64,000 nt of DNA from Limnanthes douglasii subsp. nivea (GCA_036936605.1 JAUPFV010000005.1:72862885-72926884); one strand, 5' to 3'; positions 22,337 through 35,162 are shown, counted from the stretch's first letter. A program made the numbers and translations. Notes: a model not told the origin generated them from the letters alone.

Positions 22337-22494
22337 TTTACATGTATCAAAAAATCTTACATGTATCAAAAAATCTTAATTGCGTCCAAATGTTACCTTG
22401 GCTCTTCGATTTTATTTAGATTAGATACCTAAGCACTTGACTGAAATATATTTGAACTCCAATTAATACTTTTAGAATTATACACTTTTGTATC

Positions 22495-22704
22495 GTTAGA
22501 AAGATCACAAGGAAAATTTGTTGAAAAAAATTCATATTTTTATTGGGCTTTGCTATTTCAATCTTTTATTATTACGTGAAAATATTAATCTTTTTAAAAG
22601 TTAGAAAGATAACAAGGAAAATTTGATGAAAAAAATTCATATTTTTATTGGGCTTTACTATATCAATTTTTTATTATCACGTTAAAATATCAATCTTTTT
22701 AAAA
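22495..22704. repeat. Two-copy tandem repeat, 105-bp unit
   Basis: GTTAGAAAGATCACAAGGAA at 22495 and GTTAGAAAGATAACAAGGAA at 22600 open two units that match for about 105 bp (shared TTCATATTTTTATTGGGCTT and ATCTTTTTAAAAG). No coding content. Confidence 0.85.
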
Positions 22705-22929
22705 GTTAAAAATTTAAGAATGTTTATATATCTAACTACCATTATTAAAACTACACTAAACTAACAAAAAAGCTAATATAAATCTATGTAATCTTACAAA
22801 GTATGAGTTCATGTGATGAATTAATGGATTAGTTGTAACTTTGACAACTTTTTACCGGAAGATGAGGACTATTGACGGATTATCTGGAGACAGTTATGGA
22901 GGTACATTTTTTAATTTTTGTATGTCAAA

Positions 22930-23190
22930 ATTATTTTTGCATGCATCACACGTAATTGTACAAAAATATGTACCTATGGTGCGCGCAAGCGGGGTATATC
23001 ATGCGCTTGCTACACGTGATTTTGGATCAAATTGTGTACATTGTTCTTGCGCGATTTCGTCCAACTTCGAGCAATTGCATGCGCGATTTACCTCGATTGC
23101 ATGCTTGATGGGTGCGGTGCGTGATTTTTCACAAACAGGCGTAGTCACATTTGCGAATTTTGTTTTGCATGCATTAAGTGAGTGTGATTT
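22930..23190. other. CpG-rich block upstream of the Mutator-like gene
   Basis: In a very AT-rich setting this block holds many GCGC/CGCG/ACGTG words (GTGCGCGCAAGCGG, CATGCGCTTGCTACACGTGA, GCATGCGCGATTT). It ends about 50 bp before the gene start at 23243. It may be promoter or subterminal sequence of a Mutator-like transposon. An open frame here (22841-23221) looks accidental. Confidence 0.35.
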
Positions 23191-23242
23191 TTTATGTACG
23201 TTATCTTTATGTATGTTCTAGGATTCATAATAACTTTCTTGT

Positions 23243-25930
23243 ATGATGGCCGATTACACACGTATTTTCACTGCCCAAAAGTATTACAATAAAGACGATT
23301 TCAAAGCATAAGTGAAACCCATATCCATCGATATATGTTTCATTGTTATTAGTACCGAATATACCGACGATAGTAGAAATAGAAGAACTTTGATGGTATA
23401 TATTCAATATGAGAGGTATGGAACTTATATACCAAGCCTAGAAAGGAGGTTGTGAAAAAACGACGATAATGTTCATCAAAAAAATATGTTTGCCACATTA
23501 ATGTTAAGGGGAATTCTAGTTAAATGAGAGCCCGATTTTTTGGAAACCGAATGTGTTAAACGGAAAACACAACCATTTGGCACTTGAATTGTCATTCACA
23601 AGCCTCTAGACTCAGAGCGGACGAGTGAGAATTAGTCTGTAGGTTAACGATAGTTGGTTCTCCTCATAAAGAGATATACATAGGTTTGAAGACTCATAAC
23701 CCTCAAAATGTATCTAGCATGCGCATCATTTACAACATTCGTAAAAAACATTGTTTGATAAAAAAAGTCGGGCAAATCCAAGTACATTTATTATTGGTAA
23801 GTTTAAGGAACACAACTACTCTTCATGGCATCGAACAAACGACATAAATGACACAATCTTTGAATTATATTTTCACACATCCTATAATTATCGAACTTTT
23901 ACACACATTTTCTCAAATTATTGTCATGAATAGTACTTACAAGACAACGCGATACAAGATGTATTACTTGAAATTGTTGGTGTAACATCAACCAACAAGA
24001 TATTTTGTATTGCTCTCGTCTTTATGAAGTCTAAAAAACAAGCGAACTGCACATGGGCTTTAAGTGTTTTAAAGACAATCATGATGGATAATATTTGTGT
24101 ATTTCCAACTATTATCGTCACCAATTGGGAGCCGATGTTGATGCGAGCCATTCAAGATGTTTTTCTGGATACTACAAATATGATATAGAAATGGGACATT
24201 GATAAAAAAAATTAGCGTACACTAAAAAATGATGTCCAAAGTAGATTGGCGGAAAATTTTATTATTTTCATGACGTTATTTCCTGATGAACACGGTTGAA
24301 GAGTATAACAAAAATATCGCAACACTAAAAGAAGTGTTCTCATTTTGCCCGAACGCTATAGATTATGCTATGAATCAATGTATAATCACATATCGTGAAA
24401 ACATTTTTCATATTTACACGAATGAGCATAAAAATTTAGGTAACCTAACTAGTAACCTCTAAGTGATGTATTCAAATATAAACTTATATTTTTTACATTC
24501 AATGTAATAATCATAATTTATTTAGTTATATAATGAGATGGAGAGTGCTCACTTTAACCTAAAACACTACTTCGGTAGAAGTCTATGCACTTTTGAACAA
24601 TTTTGGGCGTTCGTTTATAGATTTTTTGATGTGTAAAACTCGACCATTTTTTAATCATTCGAGAGAAGTAACTATCGTTCGGAAATTTTGTATTGAATTT
24701 CAATATATAAATAATTAAAAATAAACTTAACTTTTATGACTATATGCATTTTCGACAGGAGTTATGAACGTTCTAGGATAATAGGCGTAGATTGGATAGT
24801 TTGTGGTTGTATTTTTAAGAAAACACACGGGTTGCCATATGCACGTGAGGTAGATTTGGTTGATAAAAAATGTAGACTATTTCCTCTAGTAGAATACGAT
24901 GTATATTGGAGTACTCTAAAGAATGTTCAAAATGATAAAATTGTACGGAAGATGACCTAACACAAAACATTGGCATAATAGATAGTTATATATGTGGTTA
25001 CGACCAAATAGACAAGAACATATTATAAATAACGTGATTCAAATATGACTAAACCGGTTCCGATAAATTGACTAAACGAGACCTATCTTTATTCGAATAT
25101 GACTTTAGTCAAGGCTATAATACTAGCACGAATGATACGATAGCTAGCTTGGCCGCCTAAAAAATAAACCCATTCCTATTACCGAAAGCTAAAGTTACCC
25201 CAAAGAGAAAATATCTCGAACAAAGAATAAGTGTAATAGCAACGATCTTATTGGTTACGAGGGATATTTTCCATATTTACTTAATTTTACTAGTATCATC
25301 GTAGACATTGATCTAAACGTTCAGTGTGGTTATGAGGTCTTAGCTATATCAATATATAGATGTTCTAATTTGTGGCGATTGGTGAGACGAGATTTGATTT
25401 CTGAATTAAAAAGTTAACGTAATTGTCGGGTAACAGTGTTCGATGGTATAAAAACTGTAGACAACCTATTTAAAAAATTGGATTGGTTTAAAGTACACAA
25501 CGAATATATTACATATTTGATGATCTTACCAGATATCGGCATAATGATATCCACTAGATATTAATGCATATTATACTATACACATATCTACCTTTTTGTG
25601 GATCCCGCCTCAATCATCTCCTATAAACGAAGTTGGTATTGGTTCTGTACATGGTAACCACTTCGTTCATGTAAGTAAGTATATATCATTTTGTTATACT
25701 AATACATTTAAAGGTATGTTATGTTACATTCTATTATCAAACTTTTATTGTTATAGGTTGTTTATGATAGACCATTACCGACAATATATCTCATATGGTA
25801 CCCGTTTCACGCCAATTACGCAATTGTGTCAGTAATTCCTCTCAACCAAAGGTTCAACCAATCCACCAAATCAAGTCGGTCGAAACATTTATTGCGCATG
25901 ATGGGGGCAACACACTTCATTAGTTTGATC
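23243..25930 (+). pseudogene. Mutator-like element gene: FAR1-like, MULE transposase, OTU protease
   Basis: Starts MMADYTRIFTAQKYYNKDDF. A FAR1-type DNA-binding part follows (TLMVYIQYERYGTY; NGKHNHLALEL near 23550-23585). The MULE transposase core is at 23940-24190: LEIVGVTSTNKIFCIALVF, SKKQANCTWALSVLKTIM, ICVFPTIIVTNWEPMLMRAI (family form has TDRE where TNWE stands). Then NEMESAHFNLKHYFGRSLCT near 24530-24590 and CGCIFKKTHGLPYAREVD at 24803-24856, a family C-terminal hallmark. An OTU-like cysteine-protease domain follows at 25290-25690: DIDLNVQCGYEVLAI around the Cys, LVRRDLISELKS, ILPDIGIMIS, and GNHFVHV with the catalytic-type His. Frame changes and stops throughout. MULE-OTU fusions exist in plant genomes. 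Sure of the domain identities, less so of exon structure. Confidence 0.7.
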
Positions 25931-26160
25931 GAAAATCCTTGATTATGCTACGACATATGAAATTTTGTTTAAGTTTTGTTAGCGCGACATATTTACCACT
26001 AATTTATATATTGTTTGTATATTAATATTTATTATAAGACTAATTTATATATTGTTTGTATCTTCTTTAATCCAAATAACATGTTTATATGATTCTAATA
26101 CAAATTATTCGCCCCATGCAAAAAAAAAATGAGCATAAGATTTTTAAAAAAATTGGGTAG

Positions 26161-26295
26161 AAATATATTCGCACTAAGAATCCGCGCGAGGTAGTGCAGT
26201 CTGTTGCACCTAGGCCGTGCGTATTTGTACACTTCCATGCACACTCAATTCAGAGGCGTGCATAATTCTAAAGTACTTTTAGTGCGAATATATTT
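26161..26295. repeat. 135-bp segment with perfect 17-bp inverted ends
   Basis: AAATATATTCGCACTAA (26161-26177) and its exact reverse complement (26279-26295) bracket a CpG-rich interior. No matching target duplication is clear. It lies between two convergent genes and could be a small MITE or a hairpin at shared 3' ends. Confidence 0.6.
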
Positions 26296-26299
26296 TTAC

Positions 26300-27680
26300 T
26301 TGAATGAGAAAAAATTGATTTTCACACACTTGTCACACGTAAAACTGAATTTTAAAATAATTTATCATTGTATAAAGTCGTTATAAAGACATGGTGTGAA
26401 AATTAACGTTAGCAAGGAATAACTAAAATTCGAATGAAATCGGATACAAATCGGATATACCAATAACTTAAAAATGCTAATAACGATAAATTAAAAATTA
26501 CGATACCGAATTAAAAATTACATAGTAATTCGAAAACATAATAACATTAAAATTAAGAAACATAAACATTCATATCTTGGTAATAATATAAAACATTGCT
26601 TATCTGTCAGGCCAGTTCGATTTTATAAACTTCATTTCTTCCTTCTTTATTGTGTAGTTCACATGCTCATCCTACATAGATTCCTTTCGTTTGATTTTTA
26701 TTTGGTCATGCACCTCATCGAACTTTTTTCTCAGTTATACTGTTAGTTACCAAGAAATTAAAAAGATGAAACAAGGTTGAAAACCAAATGTACTCGTTAT
26801 GTCATTATATACTTCCATATAGATTTTACCTCATCCAAATGTCATAAATTCTTGGCGGTTCGACATGATCCCTACTATAGAGGTATTACAATTAACATAA
26901 CATTTCCTCCCAATATGGTTTACCCCATTCATCATTATATGTTTTATTCACTCCAAAAGAGGATTTTGTTTCAAATACTCATCCTTGAGATAGGTCCGCA
27001 TATACATATTTTTTTTATATATAATGTGAGTCTTCAAATTTAGTTTTTACAAGAGTTTAATGTCTATTTATCTAGCTTAGTCTAAGGATGCCATAATCCA
27101 AATAAACCTATCAACACTGGACGCGTATAATTTGTGGATACCGTAAAGATCTTAACCAATATATTTTGGATACATATAAGATAAGACTAACTTAACCTCC
27201 AATGTATGTCAAGATCAACCCATATGGTAAGTAACAGCTAATTTTTTAGGTCAATATCCAAAATAAATAGGTCATGATATAGTATTGCCTTACGTTTTAC
27301 TAGACAAAGAAATCAAAATAACTCTATGAATATTTGAAACATGTAACTTATGGATAACGTAATAAACTTAACAAATTTGCTCATGAGACCCATTTGATAG
27401 AAATATCAATATCCAACATGTGTAAATCAAACTCGGACGTACATAACAAAACATAAAAAAATAAACTCGTATATAAAAAAAATGGTACGCAACATAAAAA
27501 TTGAGTCATAACATAACAAATAAAATATAACAAAACGGTACATTACAAAATGGTACGTAACATAAACTCATGACATAAGAAAACTTAAAAATAAAACTGA
27601 TACATAAATATGAAGGCATAACATTACCAAATAAAATATGTCATTAAATCACTCTTGATACTCGCGCGCTAGTCTGATAC
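26300..27680. other. AT-rich region, no clear gene
   Basis: Near 26605-26750 the minus strand gives a short plausible coding run (LRKKFDEVHDQIKIKRKES, then YTIKKEEMKFIKSNWPDR), possibly a late exon of the plant-mobile-domain gene on that strand. The rest, especially 27440-27650, is degenerate AACATAA-rich repeats. Confidence 0.3.
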
Positions 27681-27689
27681 ACTAACATA

Positions 27690-29310
27690 AACGATCACCA
27701 ATCAGGTCGATAATCAACTCAGAGGAAATAACATCTAACTCAACAAGTCGATCCTTCAAGTCTTATAACCTTGCCCGATAAGTGGCCTTAAATGGGTTAG
27801 CCTCAATATATGCATCGGTAGAATAAGAATCAGGATTGGTCAATACATACCATATATAAGTCTCAACCCATACCGGGTATAACAATACCATAGTAGGTTG
27901 ACCGAGCCGATATGAAGTACCTTGCAGCATAGGCTCAACAGTATGAGACTACCATGCATTCCGAATAGACGCATCCCACAAATATCTTGTGTTTGCACAT
28001 TTACCTCTAACGCTACTTCCGAAAACAGGTGTCAATGGACTAACTAACTTCTGAACATGCCCCAATTTTCAAGCGATGCGGAGAAGATAGTAAGCCTCGA
28101 CGATGTCTCACGGCTTCTATGTGACGTATATCCAAGTTACCTAATATAAAGATTTAACACCATGTAAACGGTCATATGGCATGAATCGTACCTATAATTT
28201 AAAATTTAATGTATGTATATACGAAACGCATACTGGGGCGTGGGATATACTATGAACTAAAATTTGTAGCCGCAAACATGGGAAAATGGTCGTAAATCCA
28301 CGTCTCTAACAATCCGAGAAAACTAGTAAACCCCAACGTCACATGTGAATAATTTCTATCAAGCTTGTATATATCTGAGCTAATATCAACTGACCCTAGT
28401 TATATATATCCGATTTATTATAGTTCTCAATGAACTATAGATAGTCGATAGAAATAATGGTATTTATCTTATTTGTAAGAATGCAACATCCAAACATATA
28501 AAACAAATATCTCATTGTATCATGAATAACCACCTGATCAGTCATCTCATCATAATATATGTTATTCATATAATGGAGGCGTAAAAAACTGAGATGGACA
28601 TGTATTCCACTACCATCACGGTTTTGATCAATCTTAGTAGCAAATTAGTTGGCATCCATACCTAGTAATCGAGCAAATGCAGCAACTCATTGGCTTTTAC
28701 TTGGAATGGTAACAAGATAAAAACCCTGACCTACAACGAGTAGGCCTGTAATGATGTGTACATCATCAAACATAATGATCATCTCATCGAATAAAAAATG
28801 GAAAGAAATGTTCTCTATATGAAATCGCTCCACGAATGCCTATAATATATGAATGTTGGTAGATCAACGCGAAAGCAATCAAGAAACAAACAAAAACATA
28901 TTACCACAACCTGATCGTGAATCCAACTCTGACGAGTGAGATCTTAAGAGCGATGGATAACATGTATAGTGAAGTATCTCAAACACTTTTTGACCTACAA
29001 AATTGAAAAAATCCAATAAGGTAAGATATCATTAACTACAAGATAAACAACCAAAAGAAGTAAAATTTAACACTAACACTAAACAATTTTTTTTACAAAA
29101 TTATATTGTATCTAAGATGTTATACACCTCATGAATCTTGTATTCACTGAACTGCGAATATAAATCTAGAACGTGAGCGTTCACTCGATGAAGTAACTGG
29201 TTGGGAGTAATACGACGCTCAACAATAGGCATACGACAACACCTTTTGTACTCTAGCACTACGTGAAGTCTTAAATAGTGTGTTATGCTCGTGATAGTTT
29301 CTCTCATCAT
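27690..29310 (-). pseudogene. Plant mobile domain (PMD, MAIN-like) gene
   Basis: Minus strand. The strongest part, near 28730-28850, reads AFVERFHIENISFHFLFDEM, then IIMFDDVHIITGLLVVG, matching the PMD hallmark ALVERWRPETHTFHLPxGEM, TITLxDVxxLxGLPVxG. Further down, MRYLFYMFGCCILTNK (28460-28510) and GLLETWIYDHFPMFA (28275-28320) match later PMD segments (RAYLLxLIGGxLFPDK; LQxWIYEHFPxxA). The first in-frame ATG used is at 29310. Splice-like acceptors occur near 28851 and 28999, suggesting introns. Several stops. PMD genes exist both as host genes and as cargo of Mutator-like and gypsy-type elements; the convergent MULE gene favours a transposon origin. Confidence 0.6.
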
Positions 29311-29509
29311 CCAACTTAGATGATGATCATGGATGACGAGGAGGTATTATGAAGTTACAATCATTGGTTAGACATAAGAAAAATCCAAAAACACAATATG
29401 TGTCAAACAATTGATATATATCGCAAAATAATAAGTAAACTTATAAAAAAATATAGTACAATAGAAGTTGTAATGTCCAGTAATTAAAAATAAAAAAATT
29501 ATCCATAAG

Positions 29510-29700
29510 TCGTAGAATTCGTGTGCAAAACGTGTGCAATTTGTGCGAAATCGTACACGCGTGGCGCACGATTACACAAAAATTGCACTAAATTGTTCGC
29601 ACGAATTCGTGTAGTGATCGGGCGATGGATAACTAGTTTTATGCATTATGGGTGCACGAAACCGACTGTTCATCACGTGATAAGCGCGTGAGTTTGTAAT
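29510..29700. other. CpG-rich block upstream of the PMD gene
   Basis: AATTCGTGTGCAAAACGTGT, then CGTACACGCGTGGCGCACGA and later CACGTGATAAGCGCGTGAG lie 200-390 bp upstream of the PMD start. In reverse complement GCGCTTATCACGTGAT resembles GCGCTTGCTACACGTGAT near 23008-23025, left of the Mutator-like gene. That could mark paired subterminal regions of one element, but the match is short. Confidence 0.3.
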
Positions 29701-31180
29701 ATTAACCATGCCCACATTAAAAATTCCAAATCTTCTTACACTCAACTATTTTCTATAAATAAACATTCAAAACAAAGCTCTATAGCTACTGCAACAATAA
29801 AACTAACTATAAATCAAACAAATAACTATAAATATATAAAATAAAATTTTAAAAGATAATTTTTTAAACTTTAATATCTTTAAATATATAGATCAAAATT
29901 GAAAATACATCATCATATCAATAATACATAACTTAATAATATGGTGAAGTTGGTTTTTAAAAATATCAAACTTTTGAAAAGGTTGAAAGGATTTAGATCC
30001 CTCTAGAATAATTATGTTTTTTGGGTCTGGATTTAACAAATATTCTATTTATATGAGGGTAAAAAAGTAAAAATTAGGTTCAAATTCTAATAAAATTAGG
30101 TTTAGATCCAGCGGGGTCTGGATTCAACAATAAGGGGTCTTAATATAACATAACCCATATTTTTTTTCCTAATTAGTGTATAAAAGACTAACTTATTATT
30201 ATACATTAATAGACAATTGTATTTACTGACATTTGATAAGGGATAAGATTTATCCGTAGCGTGGACTGAACTAGTGAAATATTGGGTTAATTTATACCCT
30301 AAGTCTGCTTTGTAAAATAGACCCAAAAATATGTAACATTGAGGGTATTTTGTGTAGTAAGTAGTATATATATTTGATTTAGTAAAATAATAGAGTGAAA
30401 TAGCCAAAAACAGACTCACCTATGTAGGTCAAAGCCCCACCACCATTACTATATAAAGCGATGTAACCTTTATAGAAAATGGTGAATAATCATTCTTCAA
30501 TTACTACTTTTGACAACTTATCTGTCTAGAATTCATATATTTCTCTCTCTAAACATTTGTGTGACACCCAAAATATTCTTAGACTATTTTAACCTTCAGA
30601 TATTTCTAAAGTCATCAATGGCGATCACGATATGAGCTTAGACTAGTACTTGGATACATCATCCAAAACCAAGCAGTTACTAAATTTGATTTTGTATCCT
30701 TGAGAGATGAATACCAAAGTTTATGCACACTTTGTAGTAGCCACAAAAAATGTAATGACTGAAAACAACAATAATATGACGAGCACCAACAATTCGAGTA
30801 ACACAATGGGCAGTTAGCATTGGAGGAGCGAAGATGTCAATTGTTAAAGGATACCGCTCAGATGAATGATGAGAAGGAAACGATTTTAGATCGTTCAAAT
30901 AAGGTCCGATCAGAAATACGAAAGGATAGTAATAAAAAGGATTATAACGAGGGTGACAATGTTAAGTCTAATTTGTTATAGACTAAAGAAAATTACTAAG
31001 GCTACCATTCTCGGCAAAAGAATCATAGAATAAGACATCGATATGTTTATTCTTAATCAAGTGACTATACCATAACCGGTTCAGAATAATCGTTTTTGTA
31101 TTTTATTGTCACACTTAAACTAACTCGTAAGACATGAGGAAAACCAATTTCAACAATTGATTTTTTTATTCACAAGATTT
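29701..31180. other. No recognised gene
   Basis: AT-rich. A TATA-like ACTATATAAAGCG lies near 30448, followed by a pyrimidine-rich leader and an ATG at 30619 (MAITI then stop). It could be a relic of an LTR and leader, but no partner repeat was found. A weakly coding-like run near 30810-30950 (QLALEERRCQLLKDTAQM) has no family I recognise. Confidence 0.3.
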
Positions 31181-31189
31181 TTGTTACTC

Positions 31190-32021
31190 TTTTAGCAATT
31201 CATAAAATTCTACAAAAACACTTGAAAGTGGTACTATTTTCTACTTTTTGCTTCATCATGTCACTAAACTTCCCCAAACTCGCGTAAAATGCTCTGATGT
31301 AGACTTGCGATTATTTGGATCACTAGTCCAATCTGCATCAGTGTATGCTTCAACACTTACATTCCCAATTTTTTTAAGCATAAACCACGTTTCACGTGTG
31401 CTTTTTGAATATCGTACTATCTTCATGATTGCTTTTATATGATCCAGTTATGATTAAAACATAAATTAACTTACAACCCTAACTGCATAGACTATGTTCG
31501 GTCGAGTATGTGCCAAGTAAATTATTTTTCCAAGTAGTCATTGATCTTTTTATTTCTCTCATGTTAACACATATAATCATTATGAGTCCATGATTAACCT
31601 AGAGTAAAGTCTATGTTGGTTTATAATCAATGATTCATGTTTCTGCAAGTAAATCAAGAATATAATTCTTATGGGATATAAATATTTATTTGATGGAACA
31701 CAGAATTTTGATTCTTTAACCTTCCTAGATCTTTCATCTCAAATTATTTAAACAATTTCTTTTGTAGCTTTGTTATATTTTCAGTGCCGCTTCATATTGT
31801 GATCATGTTATAGGTATAGATTATTAAGCAAATGATCATGCTACCTCTCGTTATTCAGAAATAAAGTATAACTAGAGTTATTATATTTATACCTATACTG
31901 CTTCATTACCATAATTAATCTTCCAAAATATGATCGTTGGGACTGTTTGAGCCCATCCAGTCCTTCCGAAGTCGCCATACTTCATCTTTTCGGAGCCCAT
32001 CAGTGAATCTTGGTGGAGCTT

Positions 32022-32073
<52 letters not shown>

Positions 32074-33000
32074 TCTTTCAAGCTTCTATATAATAATGCC
32101 TTTTTACATCAAACTAATGAAATAACCAGCTTTTGTTTGTTTTACTCGAGAATAAAATTCGAATTGGGTTTTTTTTCTCTGTTGGAAAAAAAATTCAGAA
32201 TAATCAATTATATAAGTCTCCGTTTACCCATTTACCACAGGTCGAGCCTTGTATCATTCTATAGATTCCTTAGCTTTATGTTTGATAGAAAAGACTCATC
32301 TACATCTTATCATTTTTTCATACTGGAAGTTTGCATTTCTCATAAGTACCATTCTTTTCAAGGGCATCGATATTGGCGTTCATGTCCAAAATCCACTTCT
32401 TCTTTTGTGTTGCTTCTTCAATAGTCTTTAGAATCTCGCGGGTGTAGAGAATTGTAGTAAATATTTGGTTTTTTCTAATATTCTCCCGCTAACCAAGCTT
32501 TCCATATGAAATATGTTGGCTCAGAAAATATGTTCGTGAGTAACTTGTAGGTGGAACTTCATGATTATTCTTGTGAGGCAAAACATATGAACTTTTTTCG
32601 GGCACTTCTACTATAGTGTCAACATTTATATAATCATCAATTACAAGGGAATAAACTAGATTGAATGGTTAATTACTTGTTTTATGATATCATTTAAAGG
32701 TTGATCATTGGTAAGTATGAATTTATTAGTTCATTTTACATTGATGTAGCTTTGTGTATACAATATTTGGAATGATCGGGGAACTTGACCAACCTAGTGA
32801 GTCACTTATGCTCTCCCCCACAATGTTTAGTACAGTAGTAAAATTCTTACTCAAGGAAGTCATAATCCATGGAGACATATATGTGATGATTGGATTATAG
32901 CACCAATACCCTTTTGATGAGGTGCATAGCCAATAAAAATATATTTTATAGAATAACCGAAGATATAAGGTGGGAGAGTCAGGGTAAATGGTATATATAG
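31190..33000 (-). pseudogene. Ty1/copia pol relic (integrase end, RT, RNase H)
   Basis: Minus strand, integrase first at the right. Near 32870-32970: IKYIFIGYAPHQKG and CYNPIITYMS, the copia integrase tail (GYSxxQKGYRCYNP). Near 32200-32425: EEATQKKKWILDMNANIDAL, EKNGTY, and after stops KARLVxxG and IIDYSEFF, the RT start (EEAxxxxxWxxAMxxEMxAL; YKARLVAKG). Near 31260-31540: TYSRPNIVYAVRVVS, YTDADWTSDPNNRKSTSE and RVWGSLVT, the end of RT and RNase H. Stops and frame changes abound. An (AT)n run at 32024-32069 interrupts it. No LTRs recognised. Confidence 0.75.
32024..32069. repeat. (AT)n microsatellite, about 23 repeats
   Basis: Uninterrupted alternating AT inside the copia relic, probably polymorphic. 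Confidence 0.95.
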
Positions 33001-34540
33001 ACACAATCGCCTTCTCTTTTTATTTTATTTTTATTTTTTGAGATGTTATTCTTATTTAGATGTCATATGTACATATATTGATGATTATGTTCTTGACTCT
33101 TAATTTGAATCGAAATCAACGTCTCTTAGAGATTCTCTTATCTCGATGCAATTTCAGAACTTAAAATGTAGATTCGCTATGTTTTTACATTATTTATTCT
33201 TTCCAAAAAAGAAATGAGATTTTTTCAGTTTTTTATAAATATTTTCTTAATAAATATCCCCATATACCATGTATCTATGTGACCATTCATCTATGGGGCA
33301 CATTACAGATCCAACCTTTTGAATCTACCCTAAGTAAATGAATGTATTACTTATATTTGCATGTTTTAACCTTTCTCTTATATCTTAAATTTTTTAATAT
33401 GTATTGGTCAACTATAAATAACTACGCGTAAACAAAAAACTCACGCGAAAAATTTCATGGAGACGAAATGTAAAATAATTTTTAAAAAACAAAAGAATTT
33501 AAATATCACCATACACTATAATTTTAATTTTGATTTTATTTTTTATTTTTAGTTTTAATTGAAACCTTTACCTATTAGTTTGAGAGAATATCATGTCATT
33601 GGCTAATTTTTGTGATTTTTTTCTTTTTGTTTTCTCGATAGCCAATATTCACATTTCACTTTTATGTTTCCACAATTGCTTTAATCAATATAGCAGCCCA
33701 ACAACCACATTTCATAGCTAATATTGGTAATCAAAGTTTTTCAAGTTCAACATTATTTTAATATCAACAGATGATTATAGAAATTTGGAACTCCAACTTG
33801 AGTTTGGAGTTAAACCATTTTTACTTTTCTCCTCACCATTCATATGATCGACATCGATACCTAATTTCGGGGTTGTCTTCATACAACAACTAAATTCACA
33901 TCAAAAGATGATCGATCGTCCGAGATATGAAATATAACTTACAATATACTAAAATCATCCAGCTTGGAATCACATTATCTAATTCAAAAATCTACATTGG
34001 ACTGACATGAAAGTTTTACTTTTCAGGGTTCCACGAGCGTACTGATAATGGGAACAAAATTTAATCAATTTAATGAAATGGCATTGATCTTTAAAAAAAT
34101 AAAGCTCAATAACTCAACCCTGATGATTATTTTAATTAAATTTTCTAACTTATAAAATTTGTTCAATGGATAGTTTATATGGGTCACGTTTCATGAATTA
34201 TACGATATACGTTATGTGTTAAAATTGTTAAACAAAAATATGGTTTGTGCTACTTCAATATATTTTGTAAAAATGGTCCGGTATTATTTGTGACATATAT
34301 ATGATTTGAAGTTCATCGTCAATCATTTTCATGAAAGTTTTGACCCTAAAATAAGATTCGCCAAACTTGCTAAATATTTTAAAATCAACAGAGTTAGAGC
34401 CGGTCACTATGCTGGATCATATAATTTACTTACAACTTGCGTGTTCGACGAGATAAGATAAAAATGTTACGCTGATGTGAGAAGTCCATTGTTCCAGATA
34501 ATGATATAAGGAATTAAATATAAAATTACGATGTTACATG

Positions 34541-34706
34541 CTCTTGTGTATTTATTTGTTTTCAAGCTCCGAAGCCCCAAGCTCTCGTGTGTCCTCTTTA
34601 TTTTTCAGCTCCGACACCTCAATCTCTTGTATGCCTTTTTGTTTTGTAGCTCTAACGTCATAGACTCTCACGTATCTTCCTTATTTTCTAATTCGTACAT
34701 ACGATT
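34541..34706. repeat. 42-bp minisatellite, 4 units (repeat unit 1)
   Basis: Units start at 34541, 34582, 34624 and 34665, each like CTCTCGTGTGTCCTTTTTGT, then TTTCCAGCTCCGACGTC. The same four-unit array is at 46740-46905 and 58679-58845, so it belongs to the long repeat rather than arising separately. Confidence 0.85.
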
Positions 34707-35158
34707 ATCCTGACATTCTTTATGTTATAGTATCGATCTCTTTAAATTTAATTTAATGCTCCTCATTTTATGTGGATGTGATCCAAAAGAATTGTTGACT
34801 CTCGACATGCTTGTAAATGCCTACATGATAATGGTTTAAAGGATATATGTGTATAGTTTATAAAATAGATAAAAAAATAGTTTCCAACAAAATATTATCA
34901 TTTTAAGAGTTAAAGCGAGTGTAAAATTAAAAAAGACATCTAAAAGAAATTTAAAAAGATTTTTTATGAAAACTGGTGTATAACTTGTAACTTTATACCC
35001 AAACAATATATCCTCACAAATTATTAATTTTGTTTTAAAATATTACTTAAATCCAAGACTATATTTAAAATCAAAGAAATTATGACCCATAAATGGGTTA
35101 GATCGGACCCGAATTTCTATTCTTTTATCTGATTCGGCCCCAAAATAATAAAATAAAA

Positions 35159-35162
<4 letters not shown>

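Noticed and set aside
22841..23221. 126-codon open frame on the plus strand in the CpG-rich block
   Set aside because: No family motif, composition unlike a protein I know, and the recognisable FAR1-like reading starts just after it at 23243 in another frame. Likely accidental.
26146..26317. AAAAAATTG on both sides of the 26161-26295 inverted repeat as a 9-bp Mutator-type target duplication
   Set aside because: The word is low complexity, common in this region, and the element ends it would define are not inverted repeats.
30440..30960. TATA-like box, leader and ATG near 30448-30619 as a gene or copia LTR with gag
   Set aside because: The frame stops after five codons, later readings fit no family, and no second LTR was found.
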